From Paenibacillaceae bacterium (GTDB taxonomy: Bacteria; Bacillota; Clostridia; Lachnospirales; Lachnospiraceae): 47,394 bases of DNA. A program made the position numbers and the translations under genes. The number at the start of each line of letters is the position of its first letter. Within the stretch, counting starts at the first letter, position 1. Below the pieces are notes generated by a model. The model was not told where the DNA came from. It made no database searches and saw only the letters and a list, made by a program, of their open reading frames with translations. Of the stretch, positions 8,958 through 18,009 are shown one piece after another. Location of the stretch: contig SVDS01000021.1 in assembly GCA_015057715.1 (NCBI GenBank), forward strand, positions 1 to 47,394, written 5' to 3'.

Positions 8958-8990
8958 TGTGTAAAGTTTTAATAAGGGAGATTTATTAAT

Positions 8991-9458
8991 ATGGGAGAAA
9001 ATTTTAAATTGATCGCCAATAACAAAAAGGCGTATCATGATTATTTTATCGATGAAAAATATGAAGCCGGTATCGAGCTGTTTGGCACTGAAGTAAAGTC
9101 CATACGTATGGGTAAATGCAGTGTAAAGGAGTCTTTTGTCCGTGTTGACAAAGGTGAAATTTATGTATTTGGCATGAACATCAGTCCTTATGAAAAGGGG
9201 AATATTTTTAACAAGGATCCACTGCGTATCAGAAAGCTCCTCCTTCATAAATCGGAAATTCAAAAACTGGATGAAAAAATTGCACAAAAGGGATATACTC
9301 TGGTTCCTCTTTCCGTATATTTTAAAGGCAGTCTGGTTAAAGTGGAGATCGGTCTGGCAAGAGGTAAAAAGCTTTATGATAAAAGGGATGATATCGCAAA
9401 GAAAGACCAGAAGCGGGAACTGGAACGTGATTTTAAAGTACGCAATTTAAAGGTGTAA
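8991..9458 (+). CDS. smpB: SsrA-binding protein SmpB
   Basis: tmRNA-binding partner needed for trans-translation, the rescue of stalled ribosomes. The 155-residue length is typical. It shows the N-terminal [20 protein letters not shown] region, the core [18 protein letters not shown] that binds the tmRNA elbow, the stretch [12 protein letters not shown] and the basic tail ([19 protein letters not shown]) that enters the decoding centre. ATG 8991 is preceded by AGGGAG at 8975-8980. No tmRNA (ssrA) gene was recognised in the following 90 bases or elsewhere in the window. Functionally it belongs with RNase R upstream. Confidence 0.98.
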   Translation: MGENFKLIANNKKAYHDYFIDEKYEAGIELFGTEVKSIRMGKCSVKESFVRVDKGEIYVFGMNISPYEKGNIFNKDPLRIRKLLLHKSEIQKLDEKIAQKGYTLVPLSVYFKGSLVKVEIGLARGKKLYDKRDDIAKKDQKRELERDFKVRNLKV

Positions 9459-9546
9459 TGGCTGTATGACGAAGAAATTGCCCGTCTGTACAGAACATCG
9501 ATTGGATGGTAAAATAGGGGTATAAAATAATGGGAGGAAACTGCGG

Positions 9547-11538
9547 ATGGCACTATATGATTATGTAGGGGCATTAAGAAAAGGGCGAAGGCAGTACCAG
9601 GCATCCGTATCAAGGGGAGAGTATCCGTATCTGCCGGTGCTTGATGATATCTTATCGTATTCTGATATCGTTTCTGAAGTCAATTTAGGAATTATGGACA
9701 TTCCTCTGGAGAAGGTAATCGGCACCAAGACAGAAGGACGGACCAATGCATTTGCCAGTAATTTTATGCCCCTCTTGTCGGAAAAATCCGAATTTGGAGC
9801 GAAGTGGGCCTACCTGTATGATCACCAGATTCAGGAAGGAATTCATGATCCGATCGTTGTTTATGAATTCATGAATCAATATTATGTTCAGGAAGGCAAT
9901 AAAAGGGTCAGCGTATTAAAGTATGTGGGAGCCTTCAGCATCGCTGCCTCAGTAATCCGGATGATTCCAAGGCGTACGGATGATTTAAACAACCGGCTTT
10001 ATTACGAATTCCTTGATTTTTATCAGGTTTCCTTTAACTGTGATATCTGGTTCAGCAAGGAAGGCAGCTATGATAAGCTTTTAAAGGTAATGAATAAAAT
10101 TCCGGGAGAACAGTGGAGCGAAGAAGACAGGCTGGTGTTTAAGTCTGCATATGACCGTTTTTCCAAAGCATTTCACGCATTTGGCGGTGATGATTACGAC
10201 ATGACCTGTTCCGATGCATTTTTAGTCTATGTGGAGCTGTTGGGTTATAAGTCGGTGAAAGACCGGGTGGAAAAGCAGATCAAGAAGGATCTGGTTAAGA
10301 TTAAGGATGAACTTCTTCTGTCTTCCAGAGGCAATAAGATTGCGCTGGTCGAGCAGCCGGAGGAGACTTTAGAGGGATCGGATAACACCACGATGAAGCT
10401 GATCAACTGGCTGCTTCCCAATCCGGGCCTTGACCCTTCCATGCTTAAAATAGCATTTATTCACGCAAAGACAGCGGAGACTTCCAGCTGGACTTACGGT
10501 CATGAACTGGGCAGAATGTATTTGGAGCAGGCATTCGACGGAAAGACGGAAACCATGGTGTTTTTCCATGCGGATTCGGAAGCGGAGACAGCAAAGGCAT
10601 TTGATGCCGCGATTGCAGGCGGCTGCAACATGATTTTTACTACAGCCTCCCAGATGATTAATTTAAGTGTAAAGACTGCCATTGATCATCCGGAAATCAG
10701 AGTGTTCAACTGTTCGGTCAATATGTCCTATTCTTCTGTCTGCACCTATTATGGAAGAATGTACGAATCAAAGTTTTTAATGGGAGCTTTGGCTGCTTCC
10801 ATGTCACGGGATGATAAACTTGGTTATATTGCAGATTATCCCATATACGGCACCATTGCCAATATTAATGCATTTGCTTTGGGAGCAAGGATGATTAATC
10901 CTTATGCAAAGGTATATCTGGAGTGGTCAAGGATAACAGGGCGGGATGCTCAGGCGGAACTTGAGAAGGAAGGTATCCGCTTTATATCCGGTGATGATAT
11001 GATTACTCCTCAGGCACCTACAAGGGAATACGGTCTTTATCAGAAAGCTGCAGATGGAAGCCTGAGAAACCTGGCTACTCCAATCTGGCATTGGGGTAAG
11101 TTCTATGAAAGAATCGTAAATCTCACCTGCCACGGCTCTGTTGACAGGAAAGAAATGAAAGGGAAGCAGGCGATTAACTACTGGTGGGGAATGTCAGCCG
11201 ATGTCATTGATGTGATCTGCTCCCAGAATCTCCCTCACGGCACAAACCGGCTGATTACATTTTTGAAAAATTCCATTCGGGCAGGAAGCTTCCAGCCATT
11301 TGTTGGAACGATCTATTCCCAGGATGGCACAATTCAGTGTGAAGAAGGGTTAAGTCTCACACCGGAGGAGATTACTACGATGAACTGGCTTACGGAAAAT
11401 GTTGTAGGGCAGATTCCTGATTTTGAAGAATTAACAGAAGAAGCCCGGTCATTGGTTCGTCTTCAGGGTCAGACAATATACGAGAACATGGATACGGAGG
11501 AACTTCAGCGTGAAAATTCTGGTACTGGCGGATCATGA
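9547..11538 (+). CDS. Cytoplasmic BMP-family ligand-binding protein with N-terminal ParB-like domain
   Basis: A 663-residue protein with two recognisable parts. Residues ~95-150 contain a ParB/sulfiredoxin-like strand pattern (DPIVVYEFMNQYYVQEGNKRVSVLK). Residues ~295-590 resemble the BMP/PnrA periplasmic-binding-protein fold (LKIAFIHAKTAETSSWTYGH, IFTTASQMINLSVKTAIDH, MGALAASMSRDDKLGYIADYP), which in exported relatives binds nucleosides for ABC import. There is no signal peptide, lipobox or membrane segment, so this copy should be cytoplasmic and is more likely a sensor than a transport component. ATG 9547 has GGAGG at 9533-9537. Its last 29 bases overlap the metallophosphoesterase gene, implying translational coupling. 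The ligand and function are unknown. Confidence 0.75.
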   Translation: MALYDYVGALRKGRRQYQASVSRGEYPYLPVLDDILSYSDIVSEVNLGIMDIPLEKVIGTKTEGRTNAFASNFMPLLSEKSEFGAKWAYLYDHQIQEGIHDPIVVYEFMNQYYVQEGNKRVSVLKYVGAFSIAASVIRMIPRRTDDLNNRLYYEFLDFYQVSFNCDIWFSKEGSYDKLLKVMNKIPGEQWSEEDRLVFKSAYDRFSKAFHAFGGDDYDMTCSDAFLVYVELLGYKSVKDRVEKQIKKDLVKIKDELLLSSRGNKIALVEQPEETLEGSDNTTMKLINWLLPNPGLDPSMLKIAFIHAKTAETSSWTYGHELGRMYLEQAFDGKTETMVFFHADSEAETAKAFDAAIAGGCNMIFTTASQMINLSVKTAIDHPEIRVFNCSVNMSYSSVCTYYGRMYESKFLMGALAASMSRDDKLGYIADYPIYGTIANINAFALGARMINPYAKVYLEWSRITGRDAQAELEKEGIRFISGDDMITPQAPTREYGLYQKAADGSLRNLATPIWHWGKFYERIVNLTCHGSVDRKEMKGKQAINYWWGMSADVIDVICSQNLPHGTNRLITFLKNSIRAGSFQPFVGTIYSQDGTIQCEEGLSLTPEEITTMNWLTENVVGQIPDFEELTEEARSLVRLQGQTIYENMDTEELQRENSGTGGS

Positions 11539-12106
11539 GTCCAAGTCGCTCTACGAATTCTATACACCGGAGAAGCTAAAAGACATTGATTTAATCATTT
11601 CCTGCGGAGATTTGAGAGCAAATTATCTGACTTTTTTTGCCACCTGTTCTCACGCGCCGGTCTATTACGTAAGGGGAAACCATGATTGTCAGTATGACAG
11701 ATGTCCTCCGGAGGGGTGTATCTGCATTGAAGATGAAATTGTTACCTTCAATGGAGTAAGAATTTTGGGGCTGGGTGGTTCCATGGAATATATTCCTGGT
11801 TCACCCAACCAGTTTACAGAAAAGAAAATGGAACAGAGAATCAAGCGCATGTGGTGGAAGTTAAAGAAAAATAAGGGGTTTGATATTCTTGTAACCCATG
11901 CGCCAGCTTTTGAACTGAATGATCTGCCGGATCTTCCTCATCGGGGATTTTCCTGCTTTAAGATGTTAATGGACAAGTATGCTCCGAAGTATTTTCTTCA
12001 CGGTCATATCCATGCCAATTACGGAAATGCTTTTAAGAGAGAAGATCAGTATGGAAGTACCGTTGTGATCAATGCTTATGAATATTGCATTATTGATTAT
12101 ACGTAA
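11510..12106 (+). CDS. Calcineurin-like metallophosphoesterase
   Basis: A 198-residue soluble phosphoesterase of the calcineurin fold, substrate unknown. Metal-site motifs are SCGDLR (motif II, near residue 33), RGNHD (motif III, near 60), THAPA (motif IV, near 129) and GHIHANYG (motif V, near 165). Motif I is unusual: the first strand ends LADHES, giving Asp8-His9-Glu10 instead of the usual Asp-X-His, so Glu may replace the His ligand. The GTG start at 11510 lies inside the end of the upstream gene and has GGAGG at 11496-11500, 9 bases away; no ATG further in offers a better start. The overlap suggests the enzyme works with the BMP-domain protein, perhaps on a nucleotide-type signal, but this is inference. 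Confidence 0.85.
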   Translation: MKILVLADHESKSLYEFYTPEKLKDIDLIISCGDLRANYLTFFATCSHAPVYYVRGNHDCQYDRCPPEGCICIEDEIVTFNGVRILGLGGSMEYIPGSPNQFTEKKMEQRIKRMWWKLKKNKGFDILVTHAPAFELNDLPDLPHRGFSCFKMLMDKYAPKYFLHGHIHANYGNAFKREDQYGSTVVINAYEYCIIDYT

Positions 12107-12198
12107 TATGGTAACTTATTCAGAAATACGTTCATATTCTATAACAGAAGCCCGTTTTCGGGATTAAACTCTTTGCACTGCACATGACTCTACAGTAC

Positions 12199-12317
12199 AA
12201 ACTGAGCAGGCGTCAGCTTTTAACAGCTGTAAGCCGGGTTGCATTTGCAACAGCAGATGATTTGAAAGCATCTGTGGGACAGTAGTTAACTCTAATTGTT
12301 CCGCAGGTGCATTTTTT
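12199..12317 (+). promoter_or_regulatory. NiCo (czcD) riboswitch with intrinsic terminator
   Basis: All conserved elements of the NiCo aptamer are present: CTGAGCAGGC (12202-12211), AGCCGGG (12232-12238) and GTGGGACAG (12274-12282). The four stems can be traced: P1 closes the ends (about 12199-12204 with 12280-12287), P2 is CAGCT/AGCTG (about 12214-12229), P3 is GTTGC/GCAAC (about 12238-12251) and P4 is CAGATG/CATCTG (about 12254-12274). The 3' arm of P4 and the GGGA behind it (12268-12279) can instead pair with 12300-12310, forming a terminator followed by six T (12312-12317). Metal binding should hold P4 and P1 and so allow readthrough into the CDF exporter gene. Family members respond to Ni(II)/Co(II), and a response to Fe(II) has also been reported. 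Confidence 0.93.
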
Positions 12318-12382
12318 ATTTATCGGCAGCAGGGGTTTTTTGGAAGATTTATGGGCAATGTAATAAAACTGGGGGAATTGGT

Positions 12383-13315
12383 ATGAAACGTATCACTGGA
12401 ACAAAAAAAGAAAAAGATGGAAAAAGTATTGCCATGCACGTATCAGTGGTGAGCATTGTCATTAATTTACTGCTTTCTGCTTTTAAGCTGGCAGCTGGTC
12501 TGCTTGGTCATTCTGGAGCAATGATTTCGGATGCAGTTCATTCTGCCTCCGATGTGTTCAGCACATTTATTGTTATGATCGGTGTGAATCTGGCAGACAA
12601 AAAATCAGATAAAGAACACCCATACGGTCATGACCGGATGGAATGTGTTGCGTCTGCAATACTTGCGTGTCTGTTAATGGCTACGGGCGTTGTAATTGGT
12701 ATCACAGGTATTAAAGTTATAATAGGGCAGAATGGAAAGGCGGCAGAAATACCCGGATTGGTTGCTTTGATTGCGGCAGTTTTATCAATCGTGGTAAAAG
12801 AGTGGATGTACTGGTATACAAGAGCAGCAGCCAGAAAGATAAATTCCGGTGCGGTTATGGCAGATGCCTGGCACCATCGCTCTGACGCTTTGTCATCTGT
12901 GGGAGCTATGATCGGAATTGGCGGTGCAAGAATGGGAGTTTGGGTTTTAGATCCTCTGGCCAGTATTGTAATCTGCATTTTCATTGGTAAGGCAGCTATT
13001 GATATATTTCGTGATTCCATGAACAAAATGATCGATAAATCCTGTGATGAGGATACGGTTCAAAAGATGAGGGAATTTGCAATGTCGGTTATTGGTGTTA
13101 AACGGATTGATGATATCAGGACCAGAATGTTTGGTGCAAAAGTATATGTGGATATCGAAATTGCAGCAGAAGGAAAACTGGAACTGGTAAGGTCACACGA
13201 AATTGCAGAAAAGGTGCATCTGTGCATAGAAGAACACTTTCCTGATGTAAAGCATTGCATGGTTCACGTGAATCCGGTTCTTGATATGGAAGAAAACGAT
13301 CAAATATGTCTATAG
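12383..13315 (+). CDS. Cation diffusion facilitator (CDF) metal exporter
   Basis: A 310-residue proton-coupled divalent-metal exporter of the inner membrane. Six membrane helices lie in about residues 15-215. The metal-site motifs are ISDAVHSASD in TM2 and ADAWHHRSDALSS in TM5. The C-terminal ~85 residues form the cytoplasmic ferredoxin-like dimerisation domain (KVYVDIEIAAEGKLELVRSH, HCMVHVNP). I start it at ATG 12383, with GGGGG at 12371-12375; the open frame continues upstream to 12296 but that part lies in the riboswitch terminator. The NiCo riboswitch directly upstream suggests that cobalt, nickel or possibly iron is the substrate rather than zinc or manganese. Confidence 0.93.
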   Translation: MKRITGTKKEKDGKSIAMHVSVVSIVINLLLSAFKLAAGLLGHSGAMISDAVHSASDVFSTFIVMIGVNLADKKSDKEHPYGHDRMECVASAILACLLMATGVVIGITGIKVIIGQNGKAAEIPGLVALIAAVLSIVVKEWMYWYTRAAARKINSGAVMADAWHHRSDALSSVGAMIGIGGARMGVWVLDPLASIVICIFIGKAAIDIFRDSMNKMIDKSCDEDTVQKMREFAMSVIGVKRIDDIRTRMFGAKVYVDIEIAAEGKLELVRSHEIAEKVHLCIEEHFPDVKHCMVHVNPVLDMEENDQICL

Positions 13316-13354
13316 GTATAACTCCAGATTATAATACACATTCCTATTATTTAG

Positions 13355-13383
13355 TTGACAAATAACAGTTACATTGTTATCAT
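13355..13383 (+). promoter_or_regulatory. Promoter of ilvN-ilvC with a palindrome in the spacer
   Basis: TTGACA (13355-13360) and TATCAT (13378-13383) are 17 bases apart. A perfect 6-base inverted repeat, ATAACA (13362-13367) and TGTTAT (13375-13380) with a 7-base gap, occupies the spacer and part of the -10 box. That is the place expected for a repressor operator. Confidence 0.75.
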
Positions 13384-13414
13384 TTAAATATTATACAAAA
13401 AGGCAGGGATGTGA

Positions 13415-13915
13415 ATGGAAAGAATCGTATTATCATTGTTGGTTGATAACACTGCCGGCGTTTTAAGCCGTGTAGCCGGACTGTTCAGCCGCCGTGGCTA
13501 TAACATTGAGAGCCTTACGGTAGGAGTAACTGCGGATGAGAGATATTCGAGGATGACAGTGGTTTCTGTGGGTGAACAGGAGATCTTGGATCAGATTGAA
13601 AAGCAGCTGAGAAAGCTGGAGGATGTCAGGGATATCAAGGAATTAAAGCCCGGACGTTCTGTTTACCGTGAACTTATTCTTATAAAGGTCCGCGCCAACG
13701 CCAGTGAGCGTCAGGCGATCAGTGCCATTGCAGACATATTCAGGGCCACCATCGTTGATGTGGGAAGAGATTCTTTAACCGTCATGCTGACAGGCGACCA
13801 GTCAAAACTGGATGCGCTGATTAACCTCCTTGGAGATTATGAGATTTTAGAGTTGGCAAGAACTGGTCTGACAGGACTTTCCAGAGGATCCGACGATATC
13901 CGCTATCTGCCATAG
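13415..13915 (+). CDS. ilvN: Acetolactate synthase small (regulatory) subunit
   Basis: Regulatory subunit of acetohydroxyacid synthase, the first common enzyme of branched-chain amino acid synthesis; it stimulates the catalytic subunit and confers valine feedback inhibition. The 166 residues comprise an N-terminal ACT domain (about 3-75, beginning RIVLSLLVDNTAGVLSRVAGLFSRRGYNIESL as two consecutive stretches) and a C-terminal ALS small-subunit domain (about 82-160). The ATG lies about 30 bases past the promoter -10 box. The catalytic subunit gene ilvB is not adjacent; ilvC follows 109 bases downstream and is probably co-transcribed. Confidence 0.96.
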   Translation: MERIVLSLLVDNTAGVLSRVAGLFSRRGYNIESLTVGVTADERYSRMTVVSVGEQEILDQIEKQLRKLEDVRDIKELKPGRSVYRELILIKVRANASERQAISAIADIFRATIVDVGRDSLTVMLTGDQSKLDALINLLGDYEILELARTGLTGLSRGSDDIRYLP

Positions 13916-13937
13916 GCAGTCTTTTGTTGTTAGCTAG

Positions 13938-15035
<1,098 letters not shown>

Positions 15036-15055
15036 ATTTAATTTTAGAACATGTA

Positions 15056-15112
15056 AAAAGGCTGATAAAAAGAGAATGTGGTTACACAATTTCTCTTTTC
15101 TATCAGCCTTTT
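15056..15112. terminator. Bidirectional terminator between ilvC and the LysR gene
   Basis: Arms AAAAGGCTGATA (15056-15067) and TATCAGCCTTTT (15101-15112) are perfect reverse complements, and the interior also pairs (AAAGAGAA with TTTCTCTTT). The A and T tracts at the ends let it act for both the ilvC transcript and the convergent LysR transcript. Confidence 0.9.
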
Positions 15113-15119
15113 ATGCGTA

Positions 15120-16019
15120 TTATCCTCTGATTCCGGCTTTCTGCATTGCTTCAAAGAAAATTTCCATTGCTGTGGATACAGATCCCGGGTTATAGGCAAA
15201 TCCAACCGTACGTTTCTTGATACCAGCTATCATGGGAACTTCAATCAGTTCTTTTTTATCCAGCTCATCCTGGACAAATTCTTTAATCACACAACCGATC
15301 CCCAGACCGATTTTAGCGAATTCTATCAGCAGATCCATCGTAGTAATTTCCAAAAGTTGATTGGGAATAATCTGGTTTTCATTTAAATATTCGTCAATAT
15401 ACTTCCTGGTCATATTATTTTTGTCCAATAAAAGAATGTTGCCGGTTTGAAATAAATCTGCATTTTTCCCCTCTCTTAGATATAAATTTTCCAGATAGGC
15501 ACTGGTTGATACAAAGATATCCTGAATCTCCATAACGGGATTAAATAAAAGGGGACGGCGGTTGGAGGGCTCAGCGATCAATCCTAAGTCTATCTGCTGT
15601 TGCTCTAACATGGCAACCGTATGGGTGGTGGACTGGCTTTCTATGGTAATTTTAATATGAGGATACTTTTCAATAAATCCCTTTAAATAAGGAAGAAGAA
15701 TATATTTGCACAGGGTATTGCTCACACCAATTCTTAAGTGCCCGATATTAAAATCCTTTACTCTCTTAAGCTCCAGTTCCCCTCTGTTTATCGCTTCAAA
15801 TGCTGTTTTTGTGTGATGAAACAAGAGTTTTCCTTCTTCCGTAAGCTGGACGCCTCTGGAATTTCGGGTAAATAATGCCACACCTAAATTGTCCTCCAGC
15901 TTGCTGATGGACTTGCTGATTGCGGGCTGACTGATGAAAAGCTCTTTTGCAGCTTTGGAAATATTACCAGCTTTTGCTACTTCATAAAAAATTTTATATT
16001 GAGAAAGATTTTGATCCAT
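15120..16019 (-). CDS. LysR-type transcriptional regulator
   Basis: A 299-residue one-component regulator. Residues 1-65 are the winged helix-turn-helix (MDQNLSQYKIFYEVAKAGN, then SKAAKELFISQPAISKSISK), followed by a linker helix and, from about residue 90, the two-lobed substrate-binding domain (LRIGVSNTLCKYILLPYLK). It is convergent to ilvC and divergent from the ybaK-like gene, and the intergenic stretch 16020-16234 is AT-rich with several imperfect dyads. LysR proteins commonly regulate the divergent neighbour, so the ybaK-like gene or its own gene is the first candidate target; a link to ilvC is possible but not shown. The effector is unknown. Confidence 0.9.
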   Translation of the reverse strand: MDQNLSQYKIFYEVAKAGNISKAAKELFISQPAISKSISKLEDNLGVALFTRNSRGVQLTEEGKLLFHHTKTAFEAINRGELELKRVKDFNIGHLRIGVSNTLCKYILLPYLKGFIEKYPHIKITIESQSTTHTVAMLEQQQIDLGLIAEPSNRRPLLFNPVMEIQDIFVSTSAYLENLYLREGKNADLFQTGNILLLDKNNMTRKYIDEYLNENQIIPNQLLEITTMDLLIEFAKIGLGIGCVIKEFVQDELDKKELIEVPMIAGIKKRTVGFAYNPGSVSTAMEIFFEAMQKAGIRG

Positions 16020-16169
16020 ATTAATATCCTTTCATTTTATAACTATTCATTATAATAATACGCAATACTATATATTGATATTATATCAGGTAAAATATCG
16101 GAATGTAAAGCAGGAAAATCAAGGAGGCAAATGGTCTTGCATGGAAGAAAAGCCGGCATAAGCTTTTGC

Positions 16170-16198
16170 TGGACAAACAGAGTTTTTCTTATTATGAT
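16170..16198 (+). promoter_or_regulatory. Promoter of the ybaK-like gene
   Basis: TGGACA (16170-16175) and TATGAT (16193-16198), 17 bases apart, lie 37 bases before the start codon in the region divergent from the LysR gene. Confidence 0.6.
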
Positions 16199-16234
16199 GT
16201 AATTCATAAAACAAAAGGACAGGAGTGATCTGAT

Positions 16235-16708
16235 ATGATAAAAACAAATGTAATGAGAATGCTTGATAAAGCGGGGATTTCCTATGATACAAGGGAATAT
16301 ACCGTTGACGAACAGGATTTATCAGGAAGCCATGCTGCGGATATGCTGGGGGTTGACCATGGAAGTGTATTTAAAACGCTTGTATTAAAAGGAGATAAAA
16401 CAGGTTATTTTGTCTGTTGTATCCCTGTTGACGCGGAACTGGATTTAAAAAAGACAGCAAAGCTTACGGGTGATAAAAAAGTTGAGATGATTTCCGTAAA
16501 AGATTTACAGTCTGTTACCGGTTATATCAGGGGTGGGTGTTCACCTGTGGGAATGAAAAAGCAGTTTCCTACATGGATTGATGCATCTGCGGAAAATTAT
16601 CCTGATATTGTAGTAAGCGCCGGGATCAGGGGGCAGCAAATTGTCATTGCTCCACAGAAACTGGCTGTCTTTATTAGAGGTAAATTCGCCTCACTTACTC
16701 TGAATTAG
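16235..16708 (+). CDS. ybaK: YbaK/EbsC-family Cys-tRNA(Pro) deacylase
   Basis: A free-standing trans-editing enzyme that removes cysteine, or another misattached amino acid, from tRNA-Pro in the cytoplasm. The 157 residues match the YbaK fold and length: VFKTLVLKGD near residue 45, the KKTAKLTGDKK stretch near 75, and the hallmark GYIRGGCSPVGMKKQFPTW near 100-118, containing the conserved Gly-Gly-X-Ser-Pro and Lys-Lys. The ATG has AGGAG about 10 bases upstream. It is monocistronic, divergent from the LysR gene. The downstream intergenic stretch 16709-16913 is AT-rich and I see no gene in it. Confidence 0.93.
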   Translation: MIKTNVMRMLDKAGISYDTREYTVDEQDLSGSHAADMLGVDHGSVFKTLVLKGDKTGYFVCCIPVDAELDLKKTAKLTGDKKVEMISVKDLQSVTGYIRGGCSPVGMKKQFPTWIDASAENYPDIVVSAGIRGQQIVIAPQKLAVFIRGKFASLTLN

Positions 16709-16913
16709 TTTACATAAAACATTTGAACGGTAAGACAGGCCTATAGTACACAGGTGAATAATTAACAGAAATGTAATACTATTGTAAAAAGTTAACACAT
16801 GTTTAATACAAAAAAACCACATATGTACAAGGAAAAATAGTGTATAACTAACAAAAAAATAAAATCAGGAAAAAATTAAGAAGTTAAATTATCACAAAAA
16901 TGTTAAATGACCA

Positions 16914-16943
16914 TTGACTTTTTTAACGGGATTCTTCTATAAT
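16914..16943 (+). promoter_or_regulatory. Promoter of the SleB-like hydrolase gene
   Basis: TTGACT (16914-16919) and TATAAT (16938-16943) are 18 bases apart; transcription would begin near 16950, leaving a 5' leader of about 70 bases. The surrounding 310-base gap (16709-17018) otherwise holds only AT-rich sequence, with no recognisable RNA or gene. Confidence 0.8.
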
Positions 16944-17018
16944 TACGGACGACACAAAGAAACGGGTACGGAACAGTCCGAAGCCCACGCAAATGAGATT
17001 AGAGAAAGAGGAGTATTT

Positions 17019-17906
17019 ATGCTTACACTACGCTCTATCCTTCAGCAGATTAGTCAGTTCTTCAGAGGAATGTCCGTAAGGGTCACAAAGCGAATGTATC
17101 GTTCCTCAGCAGTTTTTATGGCAGGTGCCGCAGTAATTACAGTGATTGCTTTTACTTCCACAGGTTTTGGAAGCAGCGGAAAAAATGCATTAACGGCATT
17201 TGCAGAAACACGGGCTTTAGAAGACGCTACCGATGATGAGAACGTTGAAGAAGAGGAAACAGCTTCACAAGCAAAAGTACAAATTAACCTTACCGATCCC
17301 AAGATGCAGGCACAGCAACTTGCTGGAAATCTGTTGGAAAAAGAAGTCATACAAAAGCAGGAACTGGAAAAAGAATCCTTTACCAGAATCCAGCGCATGA
17401 ACGAACAGATTGCACTGGAGGAGGAAGCAAAAAAGCAGGCGCAGATAGCCGCGGAAGAAGCCCAGAAGGCGAAAGAAGCGGAAGAGGCAGCTGCCAAAAA
17501 GGCAGAAGAGGAAAAAGCAGCACGTGCCACGTCTCTGTCGGATGAAGACTATAATGTCTTGTTAAAAATTGTGCAGGCAGAAGCCGGAGTTTGTGATGAT
17601 GAAGGAAAGATTCTTGTAGCAAATGTGATTTTAAATCGTGTAAAAAGCGGTAAATTTCCAAGTACAGTGAAAGGAGTTGTTTATTCACCCTCCCAGTTTT
17701 CCCCGGTATCCAACGGAAGCATTAATTCCGTAAAGGTTACCAGCAATACCATTGATTGTGTGGAAAGGGCACTGGAAGGTGAGGACTATTCAAACGGAGC
17801 TTTGTATTTTATGAATCGAAGGGGTTCAAGGAGCGGTGCAATCAGCTGGTTTGATTCCCATTTGACTTATTTATTCCAGCACGGAAACCATGAATTTTTT
17901 AAATAA
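17019..17906 (+). CDS. Membrane-anchored cell wall hydrolase, SleB-type catalytic domain
   Basis: A 295-residue exported peptidoglycan hydrolase. A basic N-terminus is followed by one hydrophobic segment (about residues 28-48, FMAGAAVITVIAFTSTGFG), then an acidic stretch, a long charged coiled coil rich in Glu, Lys and Ala (about 95-170), and the Hydrolase_2 (SleB/CwlJ-like) domain (about 178-295). That domain shows LLKIVQAEAGVCDDEGKI with the family Glu, LVANVILNRVKSGKFP and the C-terminal FMNRRGSRSGAISWF. Relatives cut cortex or vegetative wall as lytic transglycosylases. I start it at ATG 17019, with GAGGAG about 7 bases upstream; the open frame reaches back over the promoter. It could serve in germination or in growth; the constitutive-type promoter favours vegetative use. 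Confidence 0.88.
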   Translation: MLTLRSILQQISQFFRGMSVRVTKRMYRSSAVFMAGAAVITVIAFTSTGFGSSGKNALTAFAETRALEDATDDENVEEEETASQAKVQINLTDPKMQAQQLAGNLLEKEVIQKQELEKESFTRIQRMNEQIALEEEAKKQAQIAAEEAQKAKEAEEAAAKKAEEEKAARATSLSDEDYNVLLKIVQAEAGVCDDEGKILVANVILNRVKSGKFPSTVKGVVYSPSQFSPVSNGSINSVKVTSNTIDCVERALEGEDYSNGALYFMNRRGSRSGAISWFDSHLTYLFQHGNHEFFK

Positions 17907-17911
17907 AAACA

Positions 17912-17941
17912 TTGTTAAATATTCTGTTTTTGGTGTATAAT
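17912..17941 (+). promoter_or_regulatory. Promoter of the YhcH-family gene
   Basis: TTGTTA (17912-17917) and TATAAT (17936-17941), 18 bases apart, lie 68 bases before the start codon. Confidence 0.7.
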
Positions 17942-18009
17942 ATAGTTTAATAACAGGAATTTCCATCTTTTGTTATAACTATACTGATACATAAAAGGAG
18001 AGTATTCAA

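Noticed and set aside
9459-9546. tmRNA gene next to smpB
   Set aside because: The gap of fewer than 90 bases is too short for tmRNA and lacks any tRNA-like end or tag-peptide frame.
12107-12198. Promoter for the NiCo riboswitch
   Set aside because: Several TATA-like and TTG-like strings occur, for example TTGCAC at 12173, but none gives a spaced pair with a start point upstream of the aptamer. One must exist, but I could not place it.
12296-12382. Longer CDF exporter start upstream of ATG 12383
   Set aside because: The frame runs through the riboswitch terminator and T run; GGGGG just upstream of ATG 12383 fits a real start.
15078-15386. Plus-strand frame over the end of the LysR gene
   Set aside because: It is a shadow of the LysR coding strand, begins inside the bidirectional terminator and shows no family signature.
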